Positions 1-9,053 of a stretch of 64,000 nt of DNA are shown here, piece after piece. Source of the DNA: Perlucidibaca wandonensis (GTDB lineage: Bacteria; Pseudomonadota; Gammaproteobacteria; Pseudomonadales; Moraxellaceae); the NCBI RefSeq assembly GCF_042677145.1, contig NZ_JBHTIT010000001.1, positions 62,001 to 126,000 of the forward strand, read 5' to 3'. The translations under genes were made by a program, and so were the position numbers. Numbering within the stretch: position 1 is the stretch's first letter; every line of letters begins with the position of its first letter. The notes beneath the pieces are model-generated. The model did no database searches and was not told the DNA's origin. It saw only the letters and a program-made list of their open reading frames with translations.

Positions 1-1
1 T

Positions 2-1873
2 GAGCATCAGCTCGATAACGTCCGCAAAATGCTTATCGCAATGATCGATGATGTCCGCGTGCCGCTAATTAAGCTCGCTGAACGCACTTTTGCTATCCGT
101 GAGTTGAAAGATGCTAGCGACGAGCGTAAGCGCCGTGTCGCCCGTGAGATCTTCGACATTTATGCGCCATTAGCGCACCGGCTCGGCATCGGTCATGTGA
201 AATGGGAGCTTGAAGATCTCTCATTTCGCTATCTTGAGCCTGAGGCCTATAAGCAAATTGCCAATCTGCTTGATGAGAAGCGCCTCGACCGCGATGGTTA
301 TATTGCACAGGTTATTGAAACCGTGCGCGTGCAGCTCGAGCGTATGGGCATGGGACCGATTGAGGTCACTGGTCGAGCCAAGCATATTTATTCGATTTGG
401 CGAAAAATGCAGCGTAAAGGTCTCGGCTTTCATGAGCTTTTTGATGTCCGCGCGATTCGTATTTTGCTGCCCGATGTGCGCGATTGCTATGCCGCACTAG
501 GCGTCGTGCACTCGCTGTGGAAACATATTCCGAAAGAGTTCGACGACTATATTGCGACACCAAAAGAGAACGGCTACCGCTCTCTGCACACGGCAGTCAT
601 TGGCCCGTCCGGCAAGCCTATCGAGGTGCAAATTCGTACTTTTGATATGCATGAAGAGGCTGAACTCGGCGTTTGTGCACATTGGACTTATAAAGAAGGT
701 AAGGCCTCTCGCTCCGACGCGCGCTACGAAAATAAGATCGCTTGGTTGCGCCAAGTTCTTGAGTGGCAAGATGATATTGGTGACCAGCGTATAGAAGAGC
801 TGGCTGAGCAAATTAACCTTGCCATCCATGACGAACGTATTTATGTGTTTACTCGCGATGGCCAAGTCATCGATCTGCAAGCTGGCTCAACACCTTTAGA
901 TTTCGCTTACCACATCCATACTGAAGTGGGTCATGGCTGCCGTGGCGCCAAGGTTAATGGGCGTATTGTGCCGCTGACTTACAAGCTAAAAACCGGTGAG
1001 CAGGTCGACATCATGACGCATCGCGGTGGTCATCCTAGTCGTGATTGGATGAATCCATCGCAAGGGTTTTTGGCGGCTAGCCGCTCGATAGCTAAAGTGC
1101 GCACTTGGTTTAAGCAGCAGGCGCGCGAAGGCAATGTAGCAGAAGGTCGCGGCCTGCTTGAGCGCGAGCTGTCGCGCCTAGGTATCGCACTACCGAAAGG
1201 CACGCTAGATCGCTTATCCCCGCGCTTTAATATGCGAACAGGCGAGGATGTGCTTGCAGCTCTAGGGGCTGGCGATTTGCCATTGGCGCGGATTACGCAT
1301 GCCTTGAGTGGTGAGCAATCGGCTGCGCAACAAGAGCTGGCATTGCCGGAGATTGCACTACGTGCTCCACGTAGCGATCAAAACGGTGCTGGCATCATGA
1401 TCGAAGGTGTGGGCAACTTACTCAGCCATGTCGCCGGATGCTGTAAGCCGGTGCCAGGCGAGTCGATTGTTGGCTTTATTACACAGGGGCGCGGCGTCAG
1501 CATTCATGCCCGTGGCTGTGCTGATTACGAACGCATGGCACAAGAGGATCCAGCGCGCACGCTTGATGTGCAATGGCAGCTCAATGAGCAAGCTTCGTAT
1601 CCAGTGGATATTATGGTGCGAGCATGGGATCGCACAGGCTTATTGCGTGATGTCACGGCAGTATTGGCCAATGAGCAAGTCAATGTTACTGGTGTACAAA
1701 CCCAGTCTGATAAGCACGATGCTACGGCAACTTTGCGTCTGACTATGGAAGTGTCGAGTTTAGATAAGTTGTCGCGTGTACTCACGCGCATTGAGCAGCT
1801 GGCCATGGTGATTGAGGCGCGACGGCTGACCGAGCATCGCCTGCCGTCGGATTCTGCTGGAGAGACTCAATGA
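2..1873 (+). CDS. relA: GTP pyrophosphokinase RelA (5' end cut by window edge)
   Basis: Makes the alarmone (p)ppGpp from GTP/GDP and ATP during amino-acid starvation, normally on stalled ribosomes. The reading frame is open from base 2, so the start lies outside the window. Visible parts: the end of the degenerate HD-like region (LIKLAER), the synthetase domain (SIWRKMQRKG, FHELFDVRAIRIL, TPKENGYRSLHTAV), a TGS domain (YVFTRDGQVIDL, FAYHIHTEVGH), the conserved CCKPVPGE segment and a C-terminal ACT/RRM domain (WDRTGLLRDVTAVL). One long synthetase in a relA-mazG neighbourhood argues for RelA rather than SpoT. The stop overlaps the mazG start by four bases (ATGA), so the two are translationally coupled. 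Confidence 0.95.
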   Translation, partial: EHQLDNVRKMLIAMIDDVRVPLIKLAERTFAIRELKDASDERKRRVAREIFDIYAPLAHRLGIGHVKWELEDLSFRYLEPEAYKQIANLLDEKRLDRDGYIAQVIETVRVQLERMGMGPIEVTGRAKHIYSIWRKMQRKGLGFHELFDVRAIRILLPDVRDCYAALGVVHSLWKHIPKEFDDYIATPKENGYRSLHTAVIGPSGKPIEVQIRTFDMHEEAELGVCAHWTYKEGKASRSDARYENKIAWLRQVLEWQDDIGDQRIEELAEQINLAIHDERIYVFTRDGQVIDLQAGSTPLDFAYHIHTEVGHGCRGAKVNGRIVPLTYKLKTGEQVDIMTHRGGHPSRDWMNPSQGFLAASRSIAKVRTWFKQQAREGNVAEGRGLLERELSRLGIALPKGTLDRLSPRFNMRTGEDVLAALGAGDLPLARITHALSGEQSAAQQELALPEIALRAPRSDQNGAGIMIEGVGNLLSHVAGCCKPVPGESIVGFITQGRGVSIHARGCADYERMAQEDPARTLDVQWQLNEQASYPVDIMVRAWDRTGLLRDVTAVLANEQVNVTGVQTQSDKHDATATLRLTMEVSSLDKLSRVLTRIEQLAMVIEARRLTEHRLPSDSAGETQ

Positions 1874-2715
1874 GCGCTACTTCAGTGCATTCGGAGCAGG
1901 CATTGCGCCAGCTTTTAGCCATCATGGCTCGTCTGCGAGACCCTGAGCAGGGTTGTGCTTGGGACTTAGCGCAAGATGCACAAACGTTGGCGCCATATAC
2001 CATCGAAGAGGCTTATGAGGTTGTCGATGCTATTGCCAGCGGCGATAGCGCCGCGCAATGCGAGGAACTTGGCGACTTACTATTGCAAATTGTTTTCCAA
2101 GCGCAAGTTGCTAGCGAGCAGGGCGGCTTCAATTTTGCTGATGTCGCCGAGGCGATTAGCGCGAAGTTAATTCGCCGTCATCCGCATATCTTTCGTGATG
2201 ACCGCCTCGATTTGCCGCGTATTGATCTGACGGCTGAGCAGGTGAGTGCGCAATGGGATGAGATTAAGGCGGTCGAGAAAGCGCTGAAGGCGGTGCAAGG
2301 CAAGTCCATTGAGCCTGTGGCGTTTCTCGACAAAGTTGGGGCCGGCCATAGTCCATTACGCCGAGCTGAAAAGCTGCAAGCGCGCGCAGGTGAGGTGGGC
2401 TATGACTGGCGAGATCCGCGTCCGGTTTTGGCCAAGTTGCGCGAAGAGATCGATGAGTTTGAGCAGGCCTTGGAGCAGGGCTTAGGCCAAGAGGCATTGC
2501 AAGATGAGCTGGGTGATATTTTGTTTTGCACGACTAATCTCGCGCGCCAAGTGAGTGTCGATAGTGAGCAAGCATTGCTCGGTGGTATCGCTAAGTTCCG
2601 TCGTCGCTTTGGCTATATTGAGCGCGAGCTATTGGCGCTAGATGAGTCTCTTCAAGAGTCGACGATAGAGGCTATGGAAGTGCTTTGGCAGGCGTCTAAG
2701 CGAGAAGGTTTGTAG
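1870..2715 (+). CDS. mazG: Nucleoside triphosphate pyrophosphohydrolase MazG
   Basis: Cytoplasmic house-cleaning enzyme hydrolysing NTPs/dNTPs to NMPs and PPi; in E. coli it also limits ppGpp build-up, which fits its place behind relA. At 281 residues it has two tandem MazG domains. The N-terminal one carries the metal-binding pattern EELGDLLLQIVFQA, the C-terminal one REEIDEFEQAL plus DELGDILFCTTNLAR. The opening LRDPEQGCAWDLAQDAQTLA is the family hallmark (usually CPWD; here CAWD). The ATGA overlap with relA sets the start. No internal defect seen. Confidence 0.95.
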   Translation: MSATSVHSEQALRQLLAIMARLRDPEQGCAWDLAQDAQTLAPYTIEEAYEVVDAIASGDSAAQCEELGDLLLQIVFQAQVASEQGGFNFADVAEAISAKLIRRHPHIFRDDRLDLPRIDLTAEQVSAQWDEIKAVEKALKAVQGKSIEPVAFLDKVGAGHSPLRRAEKLQARAGEVGYDWRDPRPVLAKLREEIDEFEQALEQGLGQEALQDELGDILFCTTNLARQVSVDSEQALLGGIAKFRRRFGYIERELLALDESLQESTIEAMEVLWQASKREGL

Positions 2716-2747
2716 GCTGAGGCTCTCTTAGGGCGTGAGTTGCGGGC

Positions 2748-2777
2748 AAAAAAAGAGAGAGGTGTTTAGCCTCTCTC
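2748..2777 (-). terminator. Rho-independent terminator of the small OMP gene
   Basis: On the minus strand an eight-pair stem (GAGAGAGG / CCTCTCTC, seven-base loop) is followed by seven T residues (A-run 2748-2754 on the plus strand). It lies 16 bases past the stop of the reverse-strand OMP gene. Without a T-run on the plus side it would end mazG transcripts poorly. Confidence 0.85.
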
Positions 2778-2792
2778 AATGCTCCGCACGTC

Positions 2793-3392
2793 TTACTTAA
2801 ATGTGTAGCGTGCACCGACACGAAGTGTGTCTAGATCTACGTCGGCTGATGGTCCTGATGCAGTAGTTTCAAGTTGAGCCATTCGGTACTCAATGAAGCC
2901 TGCTACCTCAGGTGTAAAGGCATAGCTTGCACCGACCTCGTATTCCACGCCATCTAGATCATCAACATCGGTATAGCCGATTCGGGCATATGCGCTTAAG
3001 TTTTCGACTGGAGAAATACTGGCGTGAACGTTCGCAGAGTAGCCGCGCAATGAAGTGCCAGGGCCACCACCATTTATATCAAGAGTAACTGTTTCTAAAC
3101 CCCCGCCAACGCTAAAGCCATTCATGCCACGGTCATAGCTTAAGCCAATACGGGTTTCTTTTAAGTTGCCATTTGCGGTGTCTAGGTCAGCATCTTGGTG
3201 AAGAGCGGTTAGGCTTACGCCATGGCCAAGCTCGGCTAAGCCGCGGAAGCCGTAACCATTACCGTCATCGCTGCCTCCTCCTTGAATATCCAAATCTTGA
3301 TCTACATAGAACACATCCACAGAGCCGCCAGCGAAGGCGCTGAGTGGTGCGGCAACTAGAGCAACTGCCAGAGCAATTTTTTGTAATTTCAT
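2793..3392 (-). CDS. Small outer-membrane beta-barrel protein
   Basis: 199 residues with a clear Sec signal peptide (MKLQKIALAVALVAAPLSAFA, predicted cleavage near residue 22) and a body of alternating polar/hydrophobic strands rich in Gly, Asp and Tyr, ending in RVGARYTFK with the terminal aromatic-x-x pattern of BAM substrates. It resembles small 8-strand porin-fold proteins (YfaZ/OmpA-barrel-like), but I cannot name the family. It lacks a peptidoglycan-binding OmpA domain, so it is a bare barrel. Its Shine-Dalgarno GAGG sits in an 11-base palindrome (GAGGTTACCTC) just before the ATG. It is divergent from the oprO/P-like gene across a 324-base spacer. Confidence 0.75.
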   Translation of the reverse strand: MKLQKIALAVALVAAPLSAFAGGSVDVFYVDQDLDIQGGGSDDGNGYGFRGLAELGHGVSLTALHQDADLDTANGNLKETRIGLSYDRGMNGFSVGGGLETVTLDINGGGPGTSLRGYSANVHASISPVENLSAYARIGYTDVDDLDGVEYEVGASYAFTPEVAGFIEYRMAQLETTASGPSADVDLDTLRVGARYTFK

Positions 3393-3416
3393 GAGGTAAC
3401 CTCTTATTCTTAATTG

Positions 3417-3428
3417 AATGCATGCATT
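3417..3428. repeat. Perfect 12-base palindrome in the OMP leader
   Basis: AATGCATGCATT is self-complementary and lies 25 bases upstream of the OMP start codon on the minus strand. It could be an operator half-site pair or chance; nothing else supports a function. Confidence 0.3.
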
Positions 3429-3571
3429 GCGAGTACAGCCAAGGCCGTACGTAATGAGTAAAATCTAGATACATAAGACATACAATGCCTGCGCTAAATT
3501 GGTGCGACCAGCGGTGGTAAATTGCGACTGAATGGTCATGAAATATTCATATCCAGTGTCAACCGATCGGA

Positions 3572-3611
3572 TTGTCACGAAACCGTCACAAAAACTTCGA
3601 TGAAATGTCAT
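3572..3611 (+). promoter_or_regulatory. Candidate Pho box (PhoB site) of the porin gene
   Basis: TTGTCAC-GAAA-CCGTCAC at 3572-3589 is two 7-base repeats with a 4-base spacer, matching the CTGTCAT-N4-CTGTCAT PhoB site architecture. A further repeat, ATGTCAT (3605-3611), lies exactly three 11-base turns after the first. A porin of the phosphate-selective OprO/OprP family begins 106 bases downstream, which supports phosphate-starvation control. PhoB binding is inferred; phoB/phoR are not in the window. Confidence 0.65.
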
Positions 3612-3630
3612 ATTTAAAAGCCATAGTCGC

Positions 3631-3676
3631 GGCAACCCAAAAGCGGGCACCTAAATAGGTCCCTGGGTTGGCTGCC
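3631..3676 (+). promoter_or_regulatory. Long imperfect stem-loop in the porin 5' leader
   Basis: Nested inverted repeats: outer GGCAACCC (3631-3638) against GGGTTGGCTGCC (3665-3676), inner ACCT-AAAT-AGGT. It lies between the Pho box and the start codon, so it would be in the mRNA leader. There is no T-run after it, so it is not a simple terminator; role unknown. Confidence 0.4.
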
Positions 3677-3716
3677 AAGTGGCCTAATCCCCTAAGCTGA
3701 TATGCAGAGGTAAATA

Positions 3717-4916
3717 ATGAAACATGCAATCAAGATGACCGCGCTGGCTGTATTTGCCGCCTCCTTTGGCGCGACCGCCCTGGCCGCTGATAAAGCTTCA
3801 AGCACCGGTGGCTTTCAAATTAAATCGGAAGATGGCAACTTCGAAGCCAAAATTGGTGGCCGCATTCATTTCGATGCTAACTACTACACCGATGAAGATG
3901 ACATTAATGTCGGCACACAAAATAGCGGCAATGACTTCTTCTTCCGCCGCGCACGTTTAACCTTGGAAGGCCGTGCATACGACTTCAAATACAAATTTGA
4001 AAACGACTTTGCCTCTTCAGGTGCTGGAGTTTCAAATAATAACGAAGGCCTACGTGAAATGTGGATTGGCCGTGAAGTGCTTGGTGGTGCCAACCTGCGC
4101 TTAGGCCAGGCTAAGCCATACCGCGGCATGGAAGAGTTAACAAGCTCCAATGAGCTGACCTTCATGGAGCGTCCATTTGCGACAGCTACAGGCATTTATG
4201 GTGAGCAGTTTGTTCTGGGTGCTTTCTTAGATGGCCATGGCGAAGGTTATGGTTGGGGCGTGTCGGCATACTCGCCACGTTCAGCGTCTGATGCCAATAA
4301 GGGCGGTAATGGCGCCAACGCTCGTGGCTTCATCGTACCGATTCGCTCGAATGGCAATCTCGTACACATTGGCTTAAGCGCTTCGATTGATAAGTACGGC
4401 ATTGGTAACGAGAAAAACCCCAATGTTCGCGTTGTTGGTCGTGAAAATGGCTTGAAAAGCGGTAACTTACTAGCGGCTAAGTATGATGAGCAGACCACAA
4501 TTGCTGCTGAATTGGCTGCACGTTTTGGCGCCATGACATTGCAAGGTGAGTATGCAATGGCAGCCTTCAAAGACACCATTACTGCTGTGCCTAATCCCGA
4601 TCAAGACGTGAATACCTATTACGTGCAAGCTAGCTACATGCTAACTGATCACGTTAAGCCATATGACTTCAAAAAAGGTGTGTTTAAGTCACCTAAAGTG
4701 GATGGTGAAGAAGGTGCGTTGGAGCTAAAAGCACGCTTTGACACGATTGAAAATAAAGACATCAGCGGTAACGAAGCGTCTTATTACACAGTCGGTTTGA
4801 ACTACTACGCAACACCAAATACACGTTTTATGCTTGAGTACGTGGATGGTGAAACAGAAGTAGGCACAGACAAGAGTGCATCTGCTGTTACTGCCCGCGC
4901 ACAGTTCAACTTCTAA
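3717..4916 (+). CDS. OprO/OprP-family (phosphate-selective) porin
   Basis: 399-residue outer-membrane porin with a signal peptide (MKHAIKMTALAVFAASFGATALA, cut after ALA). The mature chain opens with the family pattern GGFQIKSEDGNFEAKIGGRI and FFFRRARLTLEGRAYDFKYK, followed by LRLGQAKPYRGMEEL and FMERPF, typical of Phosphate-selective porin O/P (Pfam PF07396). It ends in TARAQFNF with a terminal Phe. The ATG has AGAGG seven bases upstream. The upstream Pho box and downstream terminator make it a single-gene unit. Whether it prefers phosphate or polyphosphate cannot be read from the sequence. Confidence 0.88.
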   Translation: MKHAIKMTALAVFAASFGATALAADKASSTGGFQIKSEDGNFEAKIGGRIHFDANYYTDEDDINVGTQNSGNDFFFRRARLTLEGRAYDFKYKFENDFASSGAGVSNNNEGLREMWIGREVLGGANLRLGQAKPYRGMEELTSSNELTFMERPFATATGIYGEQFVLGAFLDGHGEGYGWGVSAYSPRSASDANKGGNGANARGFIVPIRSNGNLVHIGLSASIDKYGIGNEKNPNVRVVGRENGLKSGNLLAAKYDEQTTIAAELAARFGAMTLQGEYAMAAFKDTITAVPNPDQDVNTYYVQASYMLTDHVKPYDFKKGVFKSPKVDGEEGALELKARFDTIENKDISGNEASYYTVGLNYYATPNTRFMLEYVDGETEVGTDKSASAVTARAQFNF

Positions 4917-4933
4917 GTTGTCCTAAACGCAGC

Positions 4934-4960
4934 AAAAAAAGGCCCTTCGGGGCCTTTTTT
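4934..4960 (+). terminator. Rho-independent terminator after the porin gene
   Basis: A7-GGCCC-TTCG-GGGCC-T6: a five-pair G/C stem extended by A/T pairs with a TTCG tetraloop and T-run, 17 bases past the porin stop. The flanking A-run could let it act on the other strand too, but no gene needs it there. Confidence 0.93.
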
Positions 4961-5068
4961 CATGGTCAAGCAAAAAACTCAAGGACTTAGGCCGTGTCGA
5001 CTGCGTGATAAGCCAGCGCAGCCCCTCCCCGCAATGAGGCGTGCGTGATAACATCCTCTCCCGTCTTA

Positions 5069-5088
5069 GCACTGACTTTTTTCAGTGC
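5069..5088 (+). promoter_or_regulatory. Hairpin in the pyrG leader
   Basis: GCACTGA-CTTTTT-TCAGTGC is a perfect seven-pair stem with a T-rich six-base loop, 31 bases before the pyrG start codon. There is no T-run after the stem, so it is not an obvious terminator. Possibly an mRNA-stability or operator element; function not shown. Confidence 0.35.
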
Positions 5089-5119
5089 ACCAATGCTCAC
5101 GCGATAGCCTGGAATGTTC

Positions 5120-6754
5120 ATGACCAAATTTATATTCGTCACCGGCGGGGTGGTGTCTTCCTTAGGTAAGGGCATTTCAGCTGCCTCCTTAGCGGCTATC
5201 TTGGAAGCGCGCGGTTTCGCCGTAACCATGATCAAGATGGACCCCTATATCAACGTTGACCCCGGCACCATGAGTCCGTTTCAGCACGGTGAGGTGTTTG
5301 TCACCAGCGATGGCGCTGAAACTGATCTCGACTTGGGCTATTACGAGCGTTTTCTGCGCCGTGGTCGCATGACCAAGAAAAATAACTTTACCTCTGGCCG
5401 CGTCTATCTTGACGTACTCACCAAAGAGCGCCGTGGCGACTATTTGGGCGGCACAGTACAAGTCATTCCGCATATTACCGACGCGATTAAACAGCGTGTG
5501 CGTGATGGCGCGCGCGGTCATGACATCGCTATTGTTGAAATTGGTGGCACCGCCGGCGACATCGAATCGCAACCATTTATGGAAGCGGTGCGGCAAATGC
5601 GCATTGAGCTGGGTTATCAGGGCTCGTTGTTGATGCACCTGACTTTGGTGCCTTATATCGCCTCGGCTGGTGAGCTGAAAACCAAGCCAACACAGCATTC
5701 GGTAAAAGAGCTGCGCTCCATCGGTCTGCAGCCAGACATCCTCATTTGTCGTTCAGAGCATGACGTACCGGATGAGTCGCGCCGCAAAATTTCGCTGTTC
5801 ACTAACGTCGAAGAGCGCGCAGTCATCATCGCTAAAGACGCGAAATCGATTTACCAAATTCCGCGCCGTTTTAACGAGCAAGGCCTCGATGATTTTGTCG
5901 TTGAGCGTCTAGGCCTAACCGCACCAGCAGCCGATTTGAGCGACTGGGATGCTGTGGTTGACGGCCTGATGAATCCTGAGCGTGAAGTGTGTGTGGCCAT
6001 GGTCGGAAAATACGTTGAGCTTATTGATGCCTATAAGTCGATCAATGAAGCGCTGCTGCATGCCGGCATTAAAAATCATGCAAAAGTAAAAATTCGCTAC
6101 ATCGATGCCGAAGCGATTGAGCAGCAAGGTTTGAGCTTACTCGATGGCGTTGATGCGATTTTGGTACCCGGCGGCTTTGGCGATCGCGGCACCGAAGGCA
6201 AGATTGCTACCGTTCGTCATGCCCGCGAAAACGCGATTCCCTACCTCGGTATTTGCTTAGGTATGCAAGTCGCGGTCATCGAGTACGCGCGCAATAAAGC
6301 CGGCCTTGACGATGCAAACTCCAGTGAGCTCAAGCCCGGCTGTGCGCACCCGGTCATCGGTCTAATTACTGAGTGGCAAACCGAGTCGGGTGCCATTGAG
6401 CGCCGCGATGCCAATTCAGACCTCGGCGGCACCATGCGCTTGGGCGCACAGCAGTGCCATTTAGTGCCTGGCACCTTGGCGCACAGCGTGTATGGCGCCG
6501 ATGAAATTACTGAGCGCCATCGCCACCGTTATGAAGTCAACAATACCTATGTGCCGCAGCTCGAAGCTGCTGGCTTGCGTATTTCGGGCTATAGCGCCGA
6601 TAAGTCCTTGGTTGAGATGGTCGAAATTCCTGATCACCCATGGTTTGTTGCCTGCCAGTTCCACCCTGAGTTCACCAGTTCGCCGCGTGATGGCCACCCG
6701 CTATTCAGCGGATTTATTGCTGCCGCGCTGCTACACGCCGACTCACGCGGTTAA
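5120..6754 (+). CDS. pyrG: CTP synthase PyrG
   Basis: Amidates UTP to CTP with glutamine and ATP, the last step of CTP synthesis. The ammonia-ligase domain begins KFIFVTGGVVSSLGKG (P-loop) and continues with MDPYINVDPGTMSPFQHGEVFV. The class-I glutamine amidotransferase domain follows, with GGFGDRG, the nucleophile Cys in GICLGMQ and the His/Glu pair in HPEFTSSP. I chose the second ATG (5120, 544 residues) over the one at 5114 because homologues begin M-T-K/N-x-IFVTGG and GGA lies six bases before it. Followed by kdsA and eno, the usual pyrG-kdsA-eno order. Confidence 0.97.
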   Translation: MTKFIFVTGGVVSSLGKGISAASLAAILEARGFAVTMIKMDPYINVDPGTMSPFQHGEVFVTSDGAETDLDLGYYERFLRRGRMTKKNNFTSGRVYLDVLTKERRGDYLGGTVQVIPHITDAIKQRVRDGARGHDIAIVEIGGTAGDIESQPFMEAVRQMRIELGYQGSLLMHLTLVPYIASAGELKTKPTQHSVKELRSIGLQPDILICRSEHDVPDESRRKISLFTNVEERAVIIAKDAKSIYQIPRRFNEQGLDDFVVERLGLTAPAADLSDWDAVVDGLMNPEREVCVAMVGKYVELIDAYKSINEALLHAGIKNHAKVKIRYIDAEAIEQQGLSLLDGVDAILVPGGFGDRGTEGKIATVRHARENAIPYLGICLGMQVAVIEYARNKAGLDDANSSELKPGCAHPVIGLITEWQTESGAIERRDANSDLGGTMRLGAQQCHLVPGTLAHSVYGADEITERHRHRYEVNNTYVPQLEAAGLRISGYSADKSLVEMVEIPDHPWFVACQFHPEFTSSPRDGHPLFSGFIAAALLHADSRG

Positions 6755-6856
6755 GCTTCTGAGTTGCCGGCATTGAGCACCGCGAGCGTAATGAGTAATG
6801 CGCCGCGGGCTTAACAAATAAAGCGCCGCGAGCGCACATAAAAAGAGGACTGAGCG

Positions 6857-7702
6857 ATGACCGAGAAAACGATTTCCTTAGGCGCTATCGAGATGGCCAA
6901 CAGCAAGCCATTCGTGCTGTTTGGCGGCATGAATGTGTTGGAGTCGCGCGATATGGCGATGCAGATCTGTGAGCACTACGTCACGGTCACCGAGAAGCTG
7001 GGCATCCCGTATGTGTTCAAGGCCTCGTTCGATAAGGCCAATCGTTCTAGCGTGAGCTCGTATCGTGGCCCAGGCTTGGAAGAGGGTCTGCGCATTTTTG
7101 AAGAGATTAAAAAAACCTTCAACGTGCCCATCATTACCGATGTGCATGAGCCAGCGCAGTGCGCACCAGTAGCTGAAGTGGTCGACATCATTCAGCTGCC
7201 AGCATTCTTGTCGCGGCAGACTGACTTGGTTGTGGCCATGGCGAACACTAAAGCTCTGATTAATATCAAAAAGGCGCAGTTCTTAGCGCCGAAAGAAATG
7301 GGCCATATCCTCGCCAAATTTGAAGAGGCCGGTAATGATCAGCTCATTCTATGCGAGCGCGGCTCCAGCTTTGGTTACAACAACTTAGTCGTCGATATGC
7401 TCGGCTTTGGCATCATGAAGCAGTTTGACTACCCCGTGTTTTTCGATGTCACGCACGCCTTGCAAATGCCCGGCGGCCTGTCGAATGCCGCTGGTGGTCG
7501 TCGTGCGCAAGTCACTGAGTTGGCACTAGCAGGCATGAGCCAAAAGCTCGCCGGCCTATTTTTAGAAGCACATCCAGACCCTGAAAAAGCCAAATGCGAC
7601 GGCCCTTGCGCCTTGCGCTTGTCACAGCTGGAACCATTCTTGGCGCAAGTGAAAGCCATCGATGATTTGGTAAAAAGCTTCCCCGTTCTCGACACTCATT
7701 AA
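6857..7702 (+). CDS. kdsA: 3-deoxy-D-manno-octulosonate 8-phosphate synthase
   Basis: Condenses arabinose-5-phosphate and phosphoenolpyruvate into Kdo-8-phosphate for the LPS inner core. 281 residues, normal length. Conserved stretches include FKASFDKANRSS, SYRGPGLEEGLRIFEEIK, ITDVHEPAQC, IQLPAFLSRQTDL, CERGSSFGYNNLVVDM and FDVTHALQMPGG. Lies between pyrG and eno, 102 bases after pyrG and 52 before the eno start. Shine-Dalgarno AGAGGA precedes the ATG. Confidence 0.97.
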   Translation: MTEKTISLGAIEMANSKPFVLFGGMNVLESRDMAMQICEHYVTVTEKLGIPYVFKASFDKANRSSVSSYRGPGLEEGLRIFEEIKKTFNVPIITDVHEPAQCAPVAEVVDIIQLPAFLSRQTDLVVAMANTKALINIKKAQFLAPKEMGHILAKFEEAGNDQLILCERGSSFGYNNLVVDMLGFGIMKQFDYPVFFDVTHALQMPGGLSNAAGGRRAQVTELALAGMSQKLAGLFLEAHPDPEKAKCDGPCALRLSQLEPFLAQVKAIDDLVKSFPVLDTH

Positions 7703-7754
7703 TTCATAAGGCTTGCCGTTAGTGGCAAGCCCAATAGCCCTTGGAGAGCCAAAA

Positions 7755-9050
7755 ATGGCGATTATTGTAGATATTCGCGGTCGCGAAATTATGGACTCGC
7801 GCGGCAACCCCACCGTTGAAGCCGACGTCATTTTAGACAATGGCATGATGGGTCGCGCCACCGCGCCTAGTGGCGCTTCCACCGGTTCGCGCGAGGCCCT
7901 AGAGCTGCGCGATGGCGACAAGTCGCGCTACCTCGGCAAAGGCGTACTCAATGCTGTGGCCAATATTAACGGCCCCATCCGCGAGCTGCTGGTTGGCAAA
8001 AGTGTGTTTGATCAAACAGATTTAGATCACGCCATGATCGCGCTAGATGGCACTGAGACTAAGTCATCGCTAGGCGCTAATGCGATTTTGGCTGTGTCAT
8101 TAGGCATTGCTAAAGCTGCTGCGCAAGCCAAAGGCCAGCCGCTTTATGCCTATATTGCTAGCCTGCGTAAAAACACCCAGTTCACCATGCCAGTACCGAT
8201 GATGAACATCATCAATGGCGGCGAGCACGCTGATAATACTGTTGATATTCAAGAGTTCATGGTTGAGCCAGTCGGCTTCACTAGCTTTGCTGAAGCGCTG
8301 CGTTGCGGCGCTGAAATTTTCCATGCCTTGAAAGGTGTGTTGAAAAAACGCGGCTTAAACACGGCTGTGGGCGATGAGGGCGGCTTTGCGCCAAACTTAA
8401 GCAGTAACGAAGAAGCGCTGAAGGTTATTGTTGAAGCCATCGGCATTGCCGGCTACAAAGCGGGCGAGAACGTCATGCTGGCACTCGATTGCGCCGCTTC
8501 TGAGTTCTATCACGATGGCAAATACGTGCTCGAAGGCGAGGGCAATAAGTCCTTCACTTCAGCTGAGTTTGTTGACTATCTCGCGGGTCTTTGCGATCGC
8601 TACCCCATCATTTCGATTGAAGATGGTTTGGACGAATCGGATTGGGCAGGTTGGAAAATTCTCACCGATAAGCTCGGCCACCGTGTGCAACTAGTCGGCG
8701 ATGACTTGTTTGTCACCAATCCCGCCATCCTGCAAAAAGGCATCGACCAAGGCGTGGGCAACTCGATTCTGATCAAGTTCAACCAAATTGGCACATTGAC
8801 TGAAACTTTGGACGCGATTTATTTGGCCAAAGCCAATGGCTATAGCACGGTAATTTCGCATCGCTCGGGAGAAACTGAAGATGCCACTATCGCGGACTTA
8901 GCGGTGGCAACAGCCGCAGGTCAGATCAAAACTGGTTCGCTATGCCGCTCCGATCGCGTTGCGAAATACAACCAGCTGCTGCGTATTGAGCAAGAGCTCG
9001 ACTACAGCGCGCCGTATCGCGGCAAGGCCGAGTTCAAGGGCTTAGCGTAA
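7755..9050 (+). CDS. eno: Enolase
   Basis: Converts 2-phosphoglycerate to phosphoenolpyruvate in glycolysis; in proteobacteria also a degradosome partner. The 431-residue protein starts MAIIVDIRGREIMDSRGNPT. GGAGAG (7743-7748) precedes this ATG, so an upstream in-frame ATG at 7713 is not used. Catalytic and metal sites visible: SGASTGSREALELRDGD, GGEHADN, VGDEGGFAPN, SIEDGLDE, GDDLFVTN, KFNQIGTLTETL and SHRSGETED. ftsB follows three bases later. Confidence 0.98.
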   Translation: MAIIVDIRGREIMDSRGNPTVEADVILDNGMMGRATAPSGASTGSREALELRDGDKSRYLGKGVLNAVANINGPIRELLVGKSVFDQTDLDHAMIALDGTETKSSLGANAILAVSLGIAKAAAQAKGQPLYAYIASLRKNTQFTMPVPMMNIINGGEHADNTVDIQEFMVEPVGFTSFAEALRCGAEIFHALKGVLKKRGLNTAVGDEGGFAPNLSSNEEALKVIVEAIGIAGYKAGENVMLALDCAASEFYHDGKYVLEGEGNKSFTSAEFVDYLAGLCDRYPIISIEDGLDESDWAGWKILTDKLGHRVQLVGDDLFVTNPAILQKGIDQGVGNSILIKFNQIGTLTETLDAIYLAKANGYSTVISHRSGETEDATIADLAVATAAGQIKTGSLCRSDRVAKYNQLLRIEQELDYSAPYRGKAEFKGLA

Positions 9051-9053
9051 GTC

